From positions 1 to 64,000 of the forward strand of contig CALGRX010000021.1 in the NCBI GenBank assembly GCA_937880755.1: a DNA stretch of 64,000 bases. Direction: 5' to 3'. Both the position numbers and the translations under genes were made by a program. Of the stretch, positions 33,606-42,159 are shown one piece after another (position 1 is the first letter of the stretch; every line of letters starts with the position of its first letter). Source of the DNA: an uncultured Clostridia bacterium (GTDB lineage Bacteria; Bacillota; Clostridia; Christensenellales; UBA3700). The notes beneath the pieces were generated by a model. The model was given only the letters and a program-made list of their open reading frames with translations. It was not told where the DNA came from and did not search any database.

Positions 33606-33637
33606 AGAGCATCGTGGATAATACGGTGCTCTTTTTG
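33606..33637 (+). terminator. Terminator of the atp operon
   Basis: Stem GAGCATCG/CGGTGCTC (33607-33614 with 33624-33631, one G-T pair) and a T5 tail. Confidence 0.82.
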
Positions 33638-33764
33638 TGCTTACTTCGTATAAAATTGCTATTGCAAATAGTAGGTCTATGTGTTATTATGGTAATAACA
33701 AACAATTATTACTTATTACGCAAGCTATTCAAGTTAAGAAAAATGGCAACCTTGTAAAGGTTTT

Positions 33765-33797
33765 TTGACAAACAAAACGATAGTTGATTGCTACAAT
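33765..33797 (+). promoter_or_regulatory. Putative promoter of the XRE regulator
   Basis: TACAAT (33792-33797) is preceded by TGC, an extended -10. TTGACA (33765-33770) is 21 bp away, too far for a standard spacer, so the extended -10 probably acts alone or with an activator. AACCTTGTAAAGGTT (33748-33762) just before it is a small hairpin. Confidence 0.4.
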
Positions 33798-33814
33798 GAT
33801 AATAGGAAAAAGCT

Positions 33815-34393
33815 ATGGAACTGAAAACTAAAGAAGTAATCGTAAAATTGAGAAAGTCCAAGGGTTGGTCGCAAGAGGAACTGGCAAACAGGGTGCAAGT
33901 GAGTAGGCAGACCGTGAGCGCGTGGGAGAGAGGACTATCCTCGATAGACGTGGACAGTATGATATTGCTGTGCCACGAGTTTGACTTGACGGTGGAAGAA
34001 TTCCTCAAGCAAGCGGCAGGGGAGGAAGAAAAACTCGAAGAAAATACGTCCAAAGATATGCAAATAGTGGACAAGTTGACGGAAATCATCGCCAAACAGC
34101 GTACCGAGCAACAACAAATAGAAAAGGATATAGTGAGCAAAGCCAAGACTCTTGCCCTAAAGTATCTTGCCATACTCGTTGCCGTAGTCGTGGCTGTGGT
34201 CGTAATAGCGTCGGTCGTTACGTCTCTACTCTATGAGCAGACGATAGGTACCTTCGTAGGATTGGATGAGTACGATATGACGGTATTGCTAGTTTGCGTA
34301 CTCGTAGTGTCGGGGGTGGACTTGATTGCCAACGCAATATATCTCGTATACAAAAAGGTCAAAAAGACCGATAAAGGCGACGATGCACAATAA
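33815..34393 (+). CDS. Membrane-anchored XRE-family regulator
   Basis: Residues 5-60 form a helix-turn-helix (KLRKSKGWSQEELANRVQVSRQTVSAWERG). A charged coiled coil (80-115) links it to two membrane segments (about 117-142 and 152-178) with a short exposed loop. This layout fits a one-component regulator that senses something at the membrane. It precedes two secreted proteins and an ABC transporter on the same strand; control of that island is inferred. Ligand unknown. Confidence 0.75.
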   Translation: MELKTKEVIVKLRKSKGWSQEELANRVQVSRQTVSAWERGLSSIDVDSMILLCHEFDLTVEEFLKQAAGEEEKLEENTSKDMQIVDKLTEIIAKQRTEQQQIEKDIVSKAKTLALKYLAILVAVVVAVVVIASVVTSLLYEQTIGTFVGLDEYDMTVLLVCVLVVSGVDLIANAIYLVYKKVKKTDKGDDAQ

Positions 34394-34485
34394 TATAGCG
34401 TAGATGTTAAGAATTATGTCAGCCGACGTAAGTAAACTATATTACAATAAAGCCGTAGTGTCGGTATTGACAAAAGGAGGAACAT

Positions 34486-34983
34486 ATGGTAAAAATGAGT
34501 AGAAAACATACGGTTGGCATAACGATGATACTGTTGGTAGCAGTTATTTGTTCTATTTTTGTTGCTATGCCTGCGACCGTAGCAGAAGATACACAAACGT
34601 TAACTAATATAAATTATGAAGGGACATCTAATTATTGCAGTTATGGACTAATAGTTGAGGCAGCAACAATTGATACGTTTAGTAGCGTAATAACCAACGA
34701 TAATGACTTTTGTATATATATGAAAGGAATAAAATGTCGGAAAAATATTTTTACTACATTTACTTACGACTTATCTTTGACATTGTTTAAGGATGGTATC
34801 CAGAAAGAAACTAAACAAATTTATTTTAAAGTAACGGACGCGAGCAAGGTTGAAGGGGACGTATGGAATGTCTTTTCTAATAGTTATGGTAATGGCAATT
34901 ATACAATACATATTGTCGGGACTATTAAGACTCACACCAGCGAAAACATAAACAGAAGCGTGTATTTCAAAATAGAAGAATAA
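34486..34983 (+). CDS. Exported protein, first of a paralogous pair
   Basis: 165 aa with an N-terminal signal peptide (hydrophobic 10-28, AMPATVA cleavage region) and a strong ribosome site AAAGGAGGAAC. The body is beta-rich. Residues about 90-145 (TYDLSLTLFKDG ... SYGNGNYTIHIVGTI) align with the next gene product (EYDFAFDLYKEG ... IYGIGDYTLRYSGRI). No known domain recognised. More AT-rich than its neighbours. Function unknown; likely a substrate or partner of the ABC transporter downstream. Confidence 0.65.
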   Translation: MVKMSRKHTVGITMILLVAVICSIFVAMPATVAEDTQTLTNINYEGTSNYCSYGLIVEAATIDTFSSVITNDNDFCIYMKGIKCRKNIFTTFTYDLSLTLFKDGIQKETKQIYFKVTDASKVEGDVWNVFSNSYGNGNYTIHIVGTIKTHTSENINRSVYFKIEE

Positions 34984-35018
34984 TCTAGATACCGACACTA
35001 CATTAGGTTTGGAACTCG

Positions 35019-35573
35019 ATGAAACGAAAGATTATAAGAGGGAAAAATAAAGTTAGGATAATCTTGATATTAGTATTGTTGGTGACAATGCTATCGATTT
35101 TCAATATAAGAGTGTGGTTTAGAACAATAAACCAATTAGAGGACGTATTGTTGGTGTATAACGAAGTAGAAGATTTGGACTATAGAGGCACTTACAATAT
35201 AATCGGTTGCCAATTGTACTTAACTGCGGCACATATGGGGAGCCAAGGGGATAGGGAAGTCTTGTACAACCCGTACGGCTTTTTGATTTGTATGTTAGAA
35301 GACGGGGTTAGGTTGGCACCTTTTGTACAAATCGAATACGACTTTGCCTTTGACCTATACAAAGAAGGGGGACTGATGGAATCTAAGCACGTCAGATTTA
35401 TCAAAACGGACGGCAATATAGGTGGAAGTGTGATAAGAATTTTTGAGACAATCTATGGCATTGGCGACTATACCCTTAGATATTCGGGTAGGATAAGCGG
35501 ACCTGCCAAAGTAAGAGTAGACGGCGAAAAATACTTTTCGATAGTGGGAGAAGCGGTAAACAAATGGGAATAA
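35019..35573 (+). CDS. Membrane-anchored exported protein, second of the pair
   Basis: 184 aa; basic N-terminus and one hydrophobic segment (14-30) without an obvious cleavage site, so it may stay anchored. The body aligns with the preceding gene product over its C-terminal 90 residues, marking an old tandem duplication. No strong ribosome site. It overlaps the permease gene by 10 nt, which ties it to the transporter. Function not recognised. Confidence 0.62.
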   Translation: MKRKIIRGKNKVRIILILVLLVTMLSIFNIRVWFRTINQLEDVLLVYNEVEDLDYRGTYNIIGCQLYLTAAHMGSQGDREVLYNPYGFLICMLEDGVRLAPFVQIEYDFAFDLYKEGGLMESKHVRFIKTDGNIGGSVIRIFETIYGIGDYTLRYSGRISGPAKVRVDGEKYFSIVGEAVNKWE

Positions 35574-36781
35574 CAGCTTGGTTACTAAAAAGAAACTTCA
35601 AAAAAGACGTGGTGCAGATGGCGATCATCGTGTGTTGTGTCGGTCTTGTATGCACGATGATTATTATCCTCGGCAACTTGGGCTATTATACGGGCGTCAA
35701 CGCCGACGATATAGTCTTGCAACAGTCCAAAAACGGCGACGAGATTTGGATAAATCCCGATGAGGAAAAGATAAGAGAAAGGGACGGAATACCGAAAGAC
35801 AAACCTATGAAGTTTTATTTGACGGCGCAACAGACGGAGAGCGTAGTCAATAGGTTGCATCAAGAGTACGACAACCTCGAATACGACTTTTCGACGGGAC
35901 AAGTGGGACAATCGTGGGGAGAAGGTAAATACGCGTGGCTAAAACCCTACTGTGCATACGGTATGCCAAAAACCTATTCCTATACCTTCAATATCGGCTT
36001 CGAGACGATAGCGGGCGAAGAGTTGGATGAGGACGCCGACGGCAAGGACTATATATGGCTGGCTGAAAATGCGGGCGAAGACTTTACCGTAGGGGACAGT
36101 ATAGCCGTAAACGGCAAGATATATCTCGTCAAAGGCGTGGTCAAGGGTAGATATAGTTACGTAGATTATCGCAACTTTGACAATATTGAGCGAATAAAGA
36201 TTGTTAAGCCCGACGGTTTTGACGATATAGCCGAGGTTAAACGACTGTCGTCACTACTCGAAGAGTGCACTATAGAATACGGCAAGATAGACCCTATGGT
36301 GATTAGTTCTGCGTCTACGAATAATTACAAAGCTCTGTACGATTATCGTATGGGCGTGGACGGCATTTACTCCTTTTTGATAGCGATAGGAATGATACTC
36401 AATTTAGTGGGCATGGTCAACTCTATCAAGCTCAACTTTTTGGCAAATCGCAGAAGTTGGGGATTGCTCAAAGCTATGGGACTGAGAGTCAAAAATATTT
36501 GGTGTTACTATATGGCTGTGTGGTCGGTGTACGTCGTGATCGGTACTATAATAGCCACAGTCGTTTCTGCCACGGTATTGCACTTTTGTATGCTAAACGT
36601 GATGACGGCTTTGTTTGACATAGTATATTTTACTTCCGACAAGTTTATCTTAGGTTTCAACGCGCTATTTGCTCTCGTTGCCTTAGTCGTTATGGAGATA
36701 GTATGCGCTTTGGTAGCTTGGAGAGCGTCAAGTAAGATAAACCGAGTTGACGCTACGATATTGATAAGGGGTGAGGTATGA
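35564..36781 (+). CDS. ABC transporter permease, FtsX-like (first)
   Basis: 405 aa. One N-terminal membrane segment (about 18-40), a large extracytoplasmic domain (45-265) and three C-terminal segments (about 268-395), with RRSWGLLKAMGLRVKNI between the first two: the FtsX/MacB pattern. The acidic outer domain (GEELDEDADGKDYIWLAENAGEDFTVGDSI) resembles the MacB core. Overlaps the next permease by 4 nt (ATGA). Confidence 0.8.
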   Translation: MGITAWLLKRNFKKDVVQMAIIVCCVGLVCTMIIILGNLGYYTGVNADDIVLQQSKNGDEIWINPDEEKIRERDGIPKDKPMKFYLTAQQTESVVNRLHQEYDNLEYDFSTGQVGQSWGEGKYAWLKPYCAYGMPKTYSYTFNIGFETIAGEELDEDADGKDYIWLAENAGEDFTVGDSIAVNGKIYLVKGVVKGRYSYVDYRNFDNIERIKIVKPDGFDDIAEVKRLSSLLEECTIEYGKIDPMVISSASTNNYKALYDYRMGVDGIYSFLIAIGMILNLVGMVNSIKLNFLANRRSWGLLKAMGLRVKNIWCYYMAVWSVYVVIGTIIATVVSATVLHFCMLNVMTALFDIVYFTSDKFILGFNALFALVALVVMEIVCALVAWRASSKINRVDATILIRGEV

Positions 36782-38175
36782 ATAGAAGTTCTATATTTGC
36801 CCTAGCAAAACAAGGGCTCGACGCCAACAAAAAGAGTACCAAAACGATAATAGCAATGATGGCGGTAAGTATGATAATTATCATTCCCGTATTCGTTTTG
36901 CTGATGGGTGTGAGCGTTTCTATGGACGCCGAACTGAACAAAGCACCGTATTTACTCTATCTTAGCGCAAGTTTTGAAGATTATCGTCAAAACGAAAAGG
37001 GCGCGAGTAGGCTTGCGGGGTACGAGAGCGCGGATAGGAGAATAGTATATGAAGAATATACGTTGACCGACGAGTTTTTGTCGGTTGAAGTCAATATGAT
37101 AGTGGAGGATAGAGAGTATTCGCTTGCGGGAGAAACGTCGAATATGGCGATATTAGACGCAGAAAAAAGCAATATTTTGTTGCCGAAAAACTTTGACAAG
37201 GTAGGTGGACTTTTTGTGGAAGGATGCGACGAGGCTTTTAGCGGAGACGGTAGAGGACAGATTATACTTTCGCAAGCCTTGTTGGATAAGCTCGGGCTGA
37301 GCACGCACGACGTATACGGCAAAGAGATCAGTATCTACGCCAATAGTAGGCCACAAGAAATAGACGGCTACGTTTGTTATAAATATAGGGTGGTGGGCGT
37401 AATAAAAAGCCGATTTTATTATGAGTTTGAGAAAGAGATGGATCACCCTATGAGAAGTTGGTTTTTTGTCGTGGACACCAACGTGTATAAGAACGGCGAG
37501 CCGATGTTGAGATTGGTAGACGGTAGCGAAGGATACGCCAATATCGCCGACAAGATAGCGCTGAACCAAGAGCAACGATATATGATGCTCGATATAGGCA
37601 AGAGCCGTTTTAGAAACACCTCCGTCTACGTAGAAGCCGATAGTTATAGGGACTTGCTGTTGACGAAGGAGGGAATTGCCGACGAGCACGTAGATGAATC
37701 CGCCACCTTTAGCGGTTATCGATTGCTATACAAGATATCACAATCACTTGGATTTATGCTTATGCTCACGGGTATAGTGCTACTCATCGTAACTATTGCG
37801 TATTACTTCCTCAACGTGAGGTTTGACGTAGAAAAACGCAAGAAATATATGATGATGCTTAGAGCAATGGGCGCTCAAAGACAAGACTTGCCCAAGATTT
37901 ATATGGTACAAGCAATCATTATCTGTGCCAAGGCAAGCGCTATCTTTGCCACGATAGGCTTTGGAATATGCGTGGGCATAAAATATGCCGTCAACGCCGT
38001 TATGAAACTCGGCTTGCCCGGCGCAATGACTGCGATAAGCATATCTTGGCTGAGCATAATCGTGCCGATAATAGCTATGGTGGCGTTGATTTTTGCCACG
38101 GCAATACTAATAGGCTACGCTTCGGTAAAAAGCGTGTCGAACAGAGAAATAATCGAAACGCTGAGAGGAGAATAA
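36778..38175 (+). CDS. ABC transporter permease, FtsX-like (second)
   Basis: 465 aa with the same topology: a membrane segment at 23-45, an outer domain to about 320, then three segments with EKRKKYMMMLRAMGAQRQDLPKIY between the first two, typical of FtsX permeases. Probably forms a heterodimer with the preceding product. The ATPase follows after one base. Such systems expel lipids, peptides or lipoproteins, or transmit mechanical signals to wall hydrolases; no substrate can be read from the sequence. Confidence 0.8.
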   Translation: MNRSSIFALAKQGLDANKKSTKTIIAMMAVSMIIIIPVFVLLMGVSVSMDAELNKAPYLLYLSASFEDYRQNEKGASRLAGYESADRRIVYEEYTLTDEFLSVEVNMIVEDREYSLAGETSNMAILDAEKSNILLPKNFDKVGGLFVEGCDEAFSGDGRGQIILSQALLDKLGLSTHDVYGKEISIYANSRPQEIDGYVCYKYRVVGVIKSRFYYEFEKEMDHPMRSWFFVVDTNVYKNGEPMLRLVDGSEGYANIADKIALNQEQRYMMLDIGKSRFRNTSVYVEADSYRDLLLTKEGIADEHVDESATFSGYRLLYKISQSLGFMLMLTGIVLLIVTIAYYFLNVRFDVEKRKKYMMMLRAMGAQRQDLPKIYMVQAIIICAKASAIFATIGFGICVGIKYAVNAVMKLGLPGAMTAISISWLSIIVPIIAMVALIFATAILIGYASVKSVSNREIIETLRGE

Positions 38176-38176
38176 G

Positions 38177-38854
38177 ATGATTGTACTAATAAATTTGACT
38201 AAAGAATTCGGAAAAGAAAGTAACAAAGTAGTGGCTCTCGACAACGTGTCGTGCGAACTACCGCAAGGAAAATTTATATCGATAGTCGGCAAGTCGGGCT
38301 GTGGTAAATCTACCTTGCTCAATTTGATTGGCGGACTAGAAAAACCCACGAGCGGAAGCGTTATTATTGACGGCGTGGACTTGTATGCAAAAAAAGAAAG
38401 CGAGCTAGCATACTATCGCAACAAGACCATAGGCTACGTCTTCCAAGACTTCTATCTCGAGCCCGAACTCAGCGTGCTTGACAACGTAAGCGTTCCGCTA
38501 ATTATTGCGGGCAAAAAGGCTCAAGAAATAAGCCGAGTCGCCCAAGAAAAAATCTCGGCTCTGGGATTGGATAGCAAGATACACGAGCTTACGAAAAATC
38601 TATCGGGCGGACAAAAGCAGAGAGTTGCTATAGCGAGGGCATTGGTGGCGGACGCGAGCATTATCCTTGCCGACGAGCCGACGGGTAATCTCGACAGCGA
38701 CAATAGCGCCGAGGTGGTGGCTATCTTGCGACGATTGGCAGACGATGGTAAGACGGTGATAATGGTGACGCACAACGCAGAAGAAGCGGGCGCTGCCGAT
38801 GTCAAAGTGGAGATGAAAGACGGCAAAATCGTCGAAATAATGCAATTGAAATGA
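38177..38854 (+). CDS. ABC transporter ATPase, LolD/MacB family
   Basis: 225 aa. Walker A GKSGCGKST, Q-loop YVFQDFYLEPELSVLDNV, signature LSGGQKQR, Walker B IILADEPTGNLD and the His of TVIMVTHNAEEA are all intact, so it should hydrolyse ATP. LEPELSVLDNV and EPTGNLDS are typical of the MacB/LolD branch that partners FtsX-like permeases. Last gene of the island. Confidence 0.93.
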   Translation: MIVLINLTKEFGKESNKVVALDNVSCELPQGKFISIVGKSGCGKSTLLNLIGGLEKPTSGSVIIDGVDLYAKKESELAYYRNKTIGYVFQDFYLEPELSVLDNVSVPLIIAGKKAQEISRVAQEKISALGLDSKIHELTKNLSGGQKQRVAIARALVADASIILADEPTGNLDSDNSAEVVAILRRLADDGKTVIMVTHNAEEAGAADVKVEMKDGKIVEIMQLK

Positions 38855-38995
38855 CGCAACAATATAAAGTCCTTTATTTAACTTTTGACAACGTAAAAAA
38901 TAATTTTATGCGTCTTAGATGAGGACTTATTAGTCAATCGATAATGTGATTGACAATACGAATTTTTGACAAATTTGGATATTAAGACCAACAAA

Positions 38996-39028
38996 AAAGC
39001 GTGACCGCATAAGTCACGCTTTGATATT
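38996..39028. terminator. Bidirectional terminator between ATPase and peptidase genes
   Basis: Perfect 10-bp stem AAAGCGTGAC/GTCACGCTTT with loop CGCATAA. On the minus strand it runs into TTTTTTG, on the plus strand into GATATTTTTT. The 140 bp before it (38855-38995) shows no gene. Confidence 0.85.
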
Positions 39029-39047
39029 TTTTGATATGTAATCAAGA

Positions 39048-40322
39048 TTATTTTTGTCTGTTTTTTTGGTATGCGTCAATCTTAGGAATGAGATTGAGCA
39101 TCGTCTCAAAGCCCTTCTCGAGAGAGAACAGACTCAGTCCGTCCACAGTATCTTTGATGGTGTGATAGTAGTCGGTAGCTGTAGAATTTTGGGCGTTGAG
39201 GGTTACGGTCTTGAAGCCCGCTCTCGCAAAAGGCGTAGAGTCGCAACCGCCTACGGGATTGTATATTATCTTAGGGTTGAGTCCCGCTTCTTTCATAGCC
39301 TCGATAGACATATCGATGAGGTCTTGATCGAAGTGACTGAGAAGCCATACGTCGCCCTTGACCGCGCAGAAGTGGTCGTCGTCTCTAAAGGAGTCGAGGT
39401 TGACGCTATAGAAGTTGTCGTTGAGCCACTCGAGCTTGCCCTTGTTGTCACGGCAAAATGCTGAAGAGCCTTTTAGCCCCGATTCTTCCGCGCCGAGTGC
39501 CGCGAGGACGAAACGACAATTTTCAGGCCATTGGTCGGGATTTTCTTGCATATATTTGATGGTGGCAAGTCCAATCTCGATACCGCTCATATTGTCCATT
39601 GCGCCCGGAGCTCCAACGGTGGTGGTGAGGAAGTCGGAGAGCCAATAGCAACCCGGCAGACAAAAGAATGGCAATATATATAGTATCAAATCGAATATTT
39701 GAAGCCCGCTAAGTCCGCCGACTGCCGTGGAGAACTGCGACATATAAGTAAAGCTGTACGCTCCTCTAAGTACGAGAATGAAGGCGGCTACAATCATTGT
39801 GACAATAGCAACTATTCCGCACACCGTCTTGAATATCATAGTCTTTGGATTTTTGAGGGACAAATTCCAATTCCAACAACTGTCTATATGTCCCGACATC
39901 ATAACCGTGTATTTTGCTTCGCCCTTAGGCTCGTATACCGAGAATACGTTGTGAGAAGTGCCTTGAGGGAAAAATCTATCTAATGCACCGCTATAAGAGA
40001 AGATTTGTAGGCAAGCGGCGATGAATAGAAACAAGCCCCATATCAACGATGCGATAGGCGACAGATAGAATAGAACAAATTGTATGCCTCCGCCAATGCC
40101 GAGTAGAGGTATTGCGCCGATAGACGCACGTGGCGCGTGGGTGAAGGCTTGAGTTACGACTTCCTTAGCGCCGAGTTCTCTCTTCATTTGTTCTTCAACC
40201 ATTTTGCAACCTAATTCTTCTTCTTTGGAAGCGGGAAGTCTTGCACCGGTCGTGTCAACGACTTCTTTGATAAGGTCGTAGACGTATTGACCTTTTTGCT
40301 TGATTATCTCTTGTCTGTCCAT
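39048..40322 (-). CDS. Membrane-embedded M28-family zinc peptidase
   Basis: 424 aa. All M28 ligands are present: SGHIDS (His, Asp), GAMDNMSG (bridging Asp), AEESG (catalytic Glu then ligand Glu), NLDSF (Asp) and YYHTIKDTVD (His). Unusually, four or five membrane segments are inserted (about 72-118 and 165-225), the second pair between the first and second ligand motifs. Ribosome site TAGGAG before ATG 40322. Substrate unknown; an aminopeptidase acting at the membrane face is the simplest reading. Confidence 0.8.
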   Translation of the reverse strand: MDRQEIIKQKGQYVYDLIKEVVDTTGARLPASKEEELGCKMVEEQMKRELGAKEVVTQAFTHAPRASIGAIPLLGIGGGIQFVLFYLSPIASLIWGLFLFIAACLQIFSYSGALDRFFPQGTSHNVFSVYEPKGEAKYTVMMSGHIDSCWNWNLSLKNPKTMIFKTVCGIVAIVTMIVAAFILVLRGAYSFTYMSQFSTAVGGLSGLQIFDLILYILPFFCLPGCYWLSDFLTTTVGAPGAMDNMSGIEIGLATIKYMQENPDQWPENCRFVLAALGAEESGLKGSSAFCRDNKGKLEWLNDNFYSVNLDSFRDDDHFCAVKGDVWLLSHFDQDLIDMSIEAMKEAGLNPKIIYNPVGGCDSTPFARAGFKTVTLNAQNSTATDYYHTIKDTVDGLSLFSLEKGFETMLNLIPKIDAYQKNRQK

Positions 40323-40364
40323 AAATTTCTCCTAAATATCCCAAATGACGTACTAATTACCTAG

Positions 40365-40393
40365 ATTATAGCAAAAACAGAGGCAATATTCAA
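40365..40393 (-). promoter_or_regulatory. Promoter of the M28 peptidase gene
   Basis: On the minus strand: TTGAAT (40393-40388), 17 bp, TATAAT (40370-40365), with an upstream TGC forming an extended -10. Confidence 0.65.
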
Positions 40394-40444
40394 GCGCATT
40401 GAAATAATATGTGTCTAAAATAATAATTATTATAAAAATGATTA

Positions 40445-40473
40445 TTGACTAAGGGGGGTAAAATGTGTTAAAA
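40445..40473 (+). promoter_or_regulatory. Possible promoter of the aminotransferase operon
   Basis: TTGACT (40445-40450) and TTAAAA (40468-40473) with 17-bp spacing. The -10 is poor. Confidence 0.35.
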
Positions 40474-40510
40474 TTTTGATAATAGTAATTTTGTTACGTA
40501 GGAGGTTATT

Positions 40511-42097
40511 ATGAATGTAACATATACCGAACTCAAAGGTAAGCAGGAAGCCGGTTACGGCGTTACCCGTTGGCCTAACGCGCAAGAAATCAACGCAAGT
40601 CTTAAGGAATTGACCGATAAGAATATCTATAGCATTCCAAAAGAGACCTATCAAGAGATTTGCACCGAATATTACGACAAAAAGTGCTCTAAGTCTAAGG
40701 CAATCACCGCCGAAGCCAAAGAGTATATTCCGGGCGGCGTGCAACACAACCTTGCATTCAACAAACCGTTCCCAATGTGCATGACCAAGGCAGAGGGCGC
40801 ATATCTCGAAGATATCGACGGCAACAAATACATAGACTTTTTGCAAGCGGGCGGTCCTACCATCTTGGGTAGCAACTTCCCAGCAGTTAGAGAAGAGGCT
40901 ATCAAGCTCATAGAAGAGTGCGGTCCCGTTACAGGTCTTTTCCACGAGGCAGAACTTCTCATTGCCAAAGAAATCAACAAAAATATGCCTAACGTAGAAA
41001 AATTCCGTATGCTCGGCAGCGGTACCGAATCCGTTATGGCCGCTATCCGTATCGCAAGATGCGCTACCAAGAAAAAGAGAATTATCAAGGTGGGCGGTGC
41101 ATACCACGGTTGGTCCGACCAAATGGTTTACGGACTAAAGGTACCCGGAACTAGACAATTCCTCGAGTCGCACGGTATCCCTAACAATATCTTTAGCGTA
41201 ATCGACGAGGTTAGACCTAACGACCTCAATATGCTAGAGACATATCTCAAACTCAACAAGATGCGTGGCGGTACGGCTGCCGTTATCGTAGAGCCTGTAG
41301 GACCTGAGTCGGGTACCAGACCTGTAGATTGGGACTACAACGCGGGCGTTAGAGCATTGTGCGACAAGTACGGTTGCTTGTTTATCTTCGACGAAGTAGT
41401 TACCGGTTTCCGTGTAGGTCTTGGCGGTGCGCAAGGTTTGTTCGGAGTTAAGCCTGACCTCACTATCTTTGGTAAAATCGTTGCCGGCGGTTATCCTGCG
41501 GCAGGTGGCGTAGGCGGTAGAAGAGATCTCGTAAATCTTATGGCGGCCGGCGTTGCCGGCGGTGCTAAGAAGGCTTACGTCGGAGGTACTTTGGCGGCTA
41601 ACCCACTGTCCGCTATGGCAGGTTACGTTGCTATCAAAGAGATTGCTAAGAACAACGCTTGCGTCAAGGCGGGTCTTGCAGGTAACAGACTTACCGACGG
41701 CCTCGTAAGATTGATAGAAGCTTACGACCTTCCATACGTTGCTTACAACCAAGGTTCTATCGTTCACCTCGAGTGCACGGGCGCAATGAGCTACGACTTC
41801 TCGTCTATGAATATCCTCAACCTCGTCAAGGTATTGAAGAAGAAGGACAGCATCATGGTAAGAAAGGTGGCTATGGAACACATGGGTGCAGCTTATATGT
41901 CCAAGGGTATCGTTACTCTTGCAGGCTCCAGACTCTACACCTCTATGGCTGACACCGACGAAATCATCGACGAAGCACTCAATAGATTCGAAGACGTATT
42001 TAAGTTGGTTAAGGTTCGTACACAACCTATCGAAGAGCAAGTGGCAGAATATAGAGCAGAAAAAGAAGCTAGCAAAGCCGCAGCTAAAAAGAACTAA
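40511..42097 (+). CDS. Class III PLP aminotransferase, glutamate-1-semialdehyde-mutase-like
   Basis: 528 aa. PLP features: GSGTESVMAAIRIARCAT, AYHGWSD, FIFDEVVTGFR (cofactor Asp) and the Schiff-base Lys322 in TIFGKIVAGGYPAAG. It resembles HemL but is about 100 residues longer, with N-terminal (1-65) and Lys/Ala-rich C-terminal additions, and no heme genes are near. Ribosome site AGGAGG. It leads an operon with an FGGY kinase and two aldolase-fold proteins, so an amino-sugar or amino-polyol substrate is more likely than tetrapyrrole synthesis. Confidence 0.8.
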   Translation: MNVTYTELKGKQEAGYGVTRWPNAQEINASLKELTDKNIYSIPKETYQEICTEYYDKKCSKSKAITAEAKEYIPGGVQHNLAFNKPFPMCMTKAEGAYLEDIDGNKYIDFLQAGGPTILGSNFPAVREEAIKLIEECGPVTGLFHEAELLIAKEINKNMPNVEKFRMLGSGTESVMAAIRIARCATKKKRIIKVGGAYHGWSDQMVYGLKVPGTRQFLESHGIPNNIFSVIDEVRPNDLNMLETYLKLNKMRGGTAAVIVEPVGPESGTRPVDWDYNAGVRALCDKYGCLFIFDEVVTGFRVGLGGAQGLFGVKPDLTIFGKIVAGGYPAAGGVGGRRDLVNLMAAGVAGGAKKAYVGGTLAANPLSAMAGYVAIKEIAKNNACVKAGLAGNRLTDGLVRLIEAYDLPYVAYNQGSIVHLECTGAMSYDFSSMNILNLVKVLKKKDSIMVRKVAMEHMGAAYMSKGIVTLAGSRLYTSMADTDEIIDEALNRFEDVFKLVKVRTQPIEEQVAEYRAEKEASKAAAKKN

Positions 42098-42159
42098 TAA
42101 CGATAAAGAGGGTTGTTTGTGCAAGCAGACAGCCCTTTTGTTTTGAAAAGAGGTAAAAA

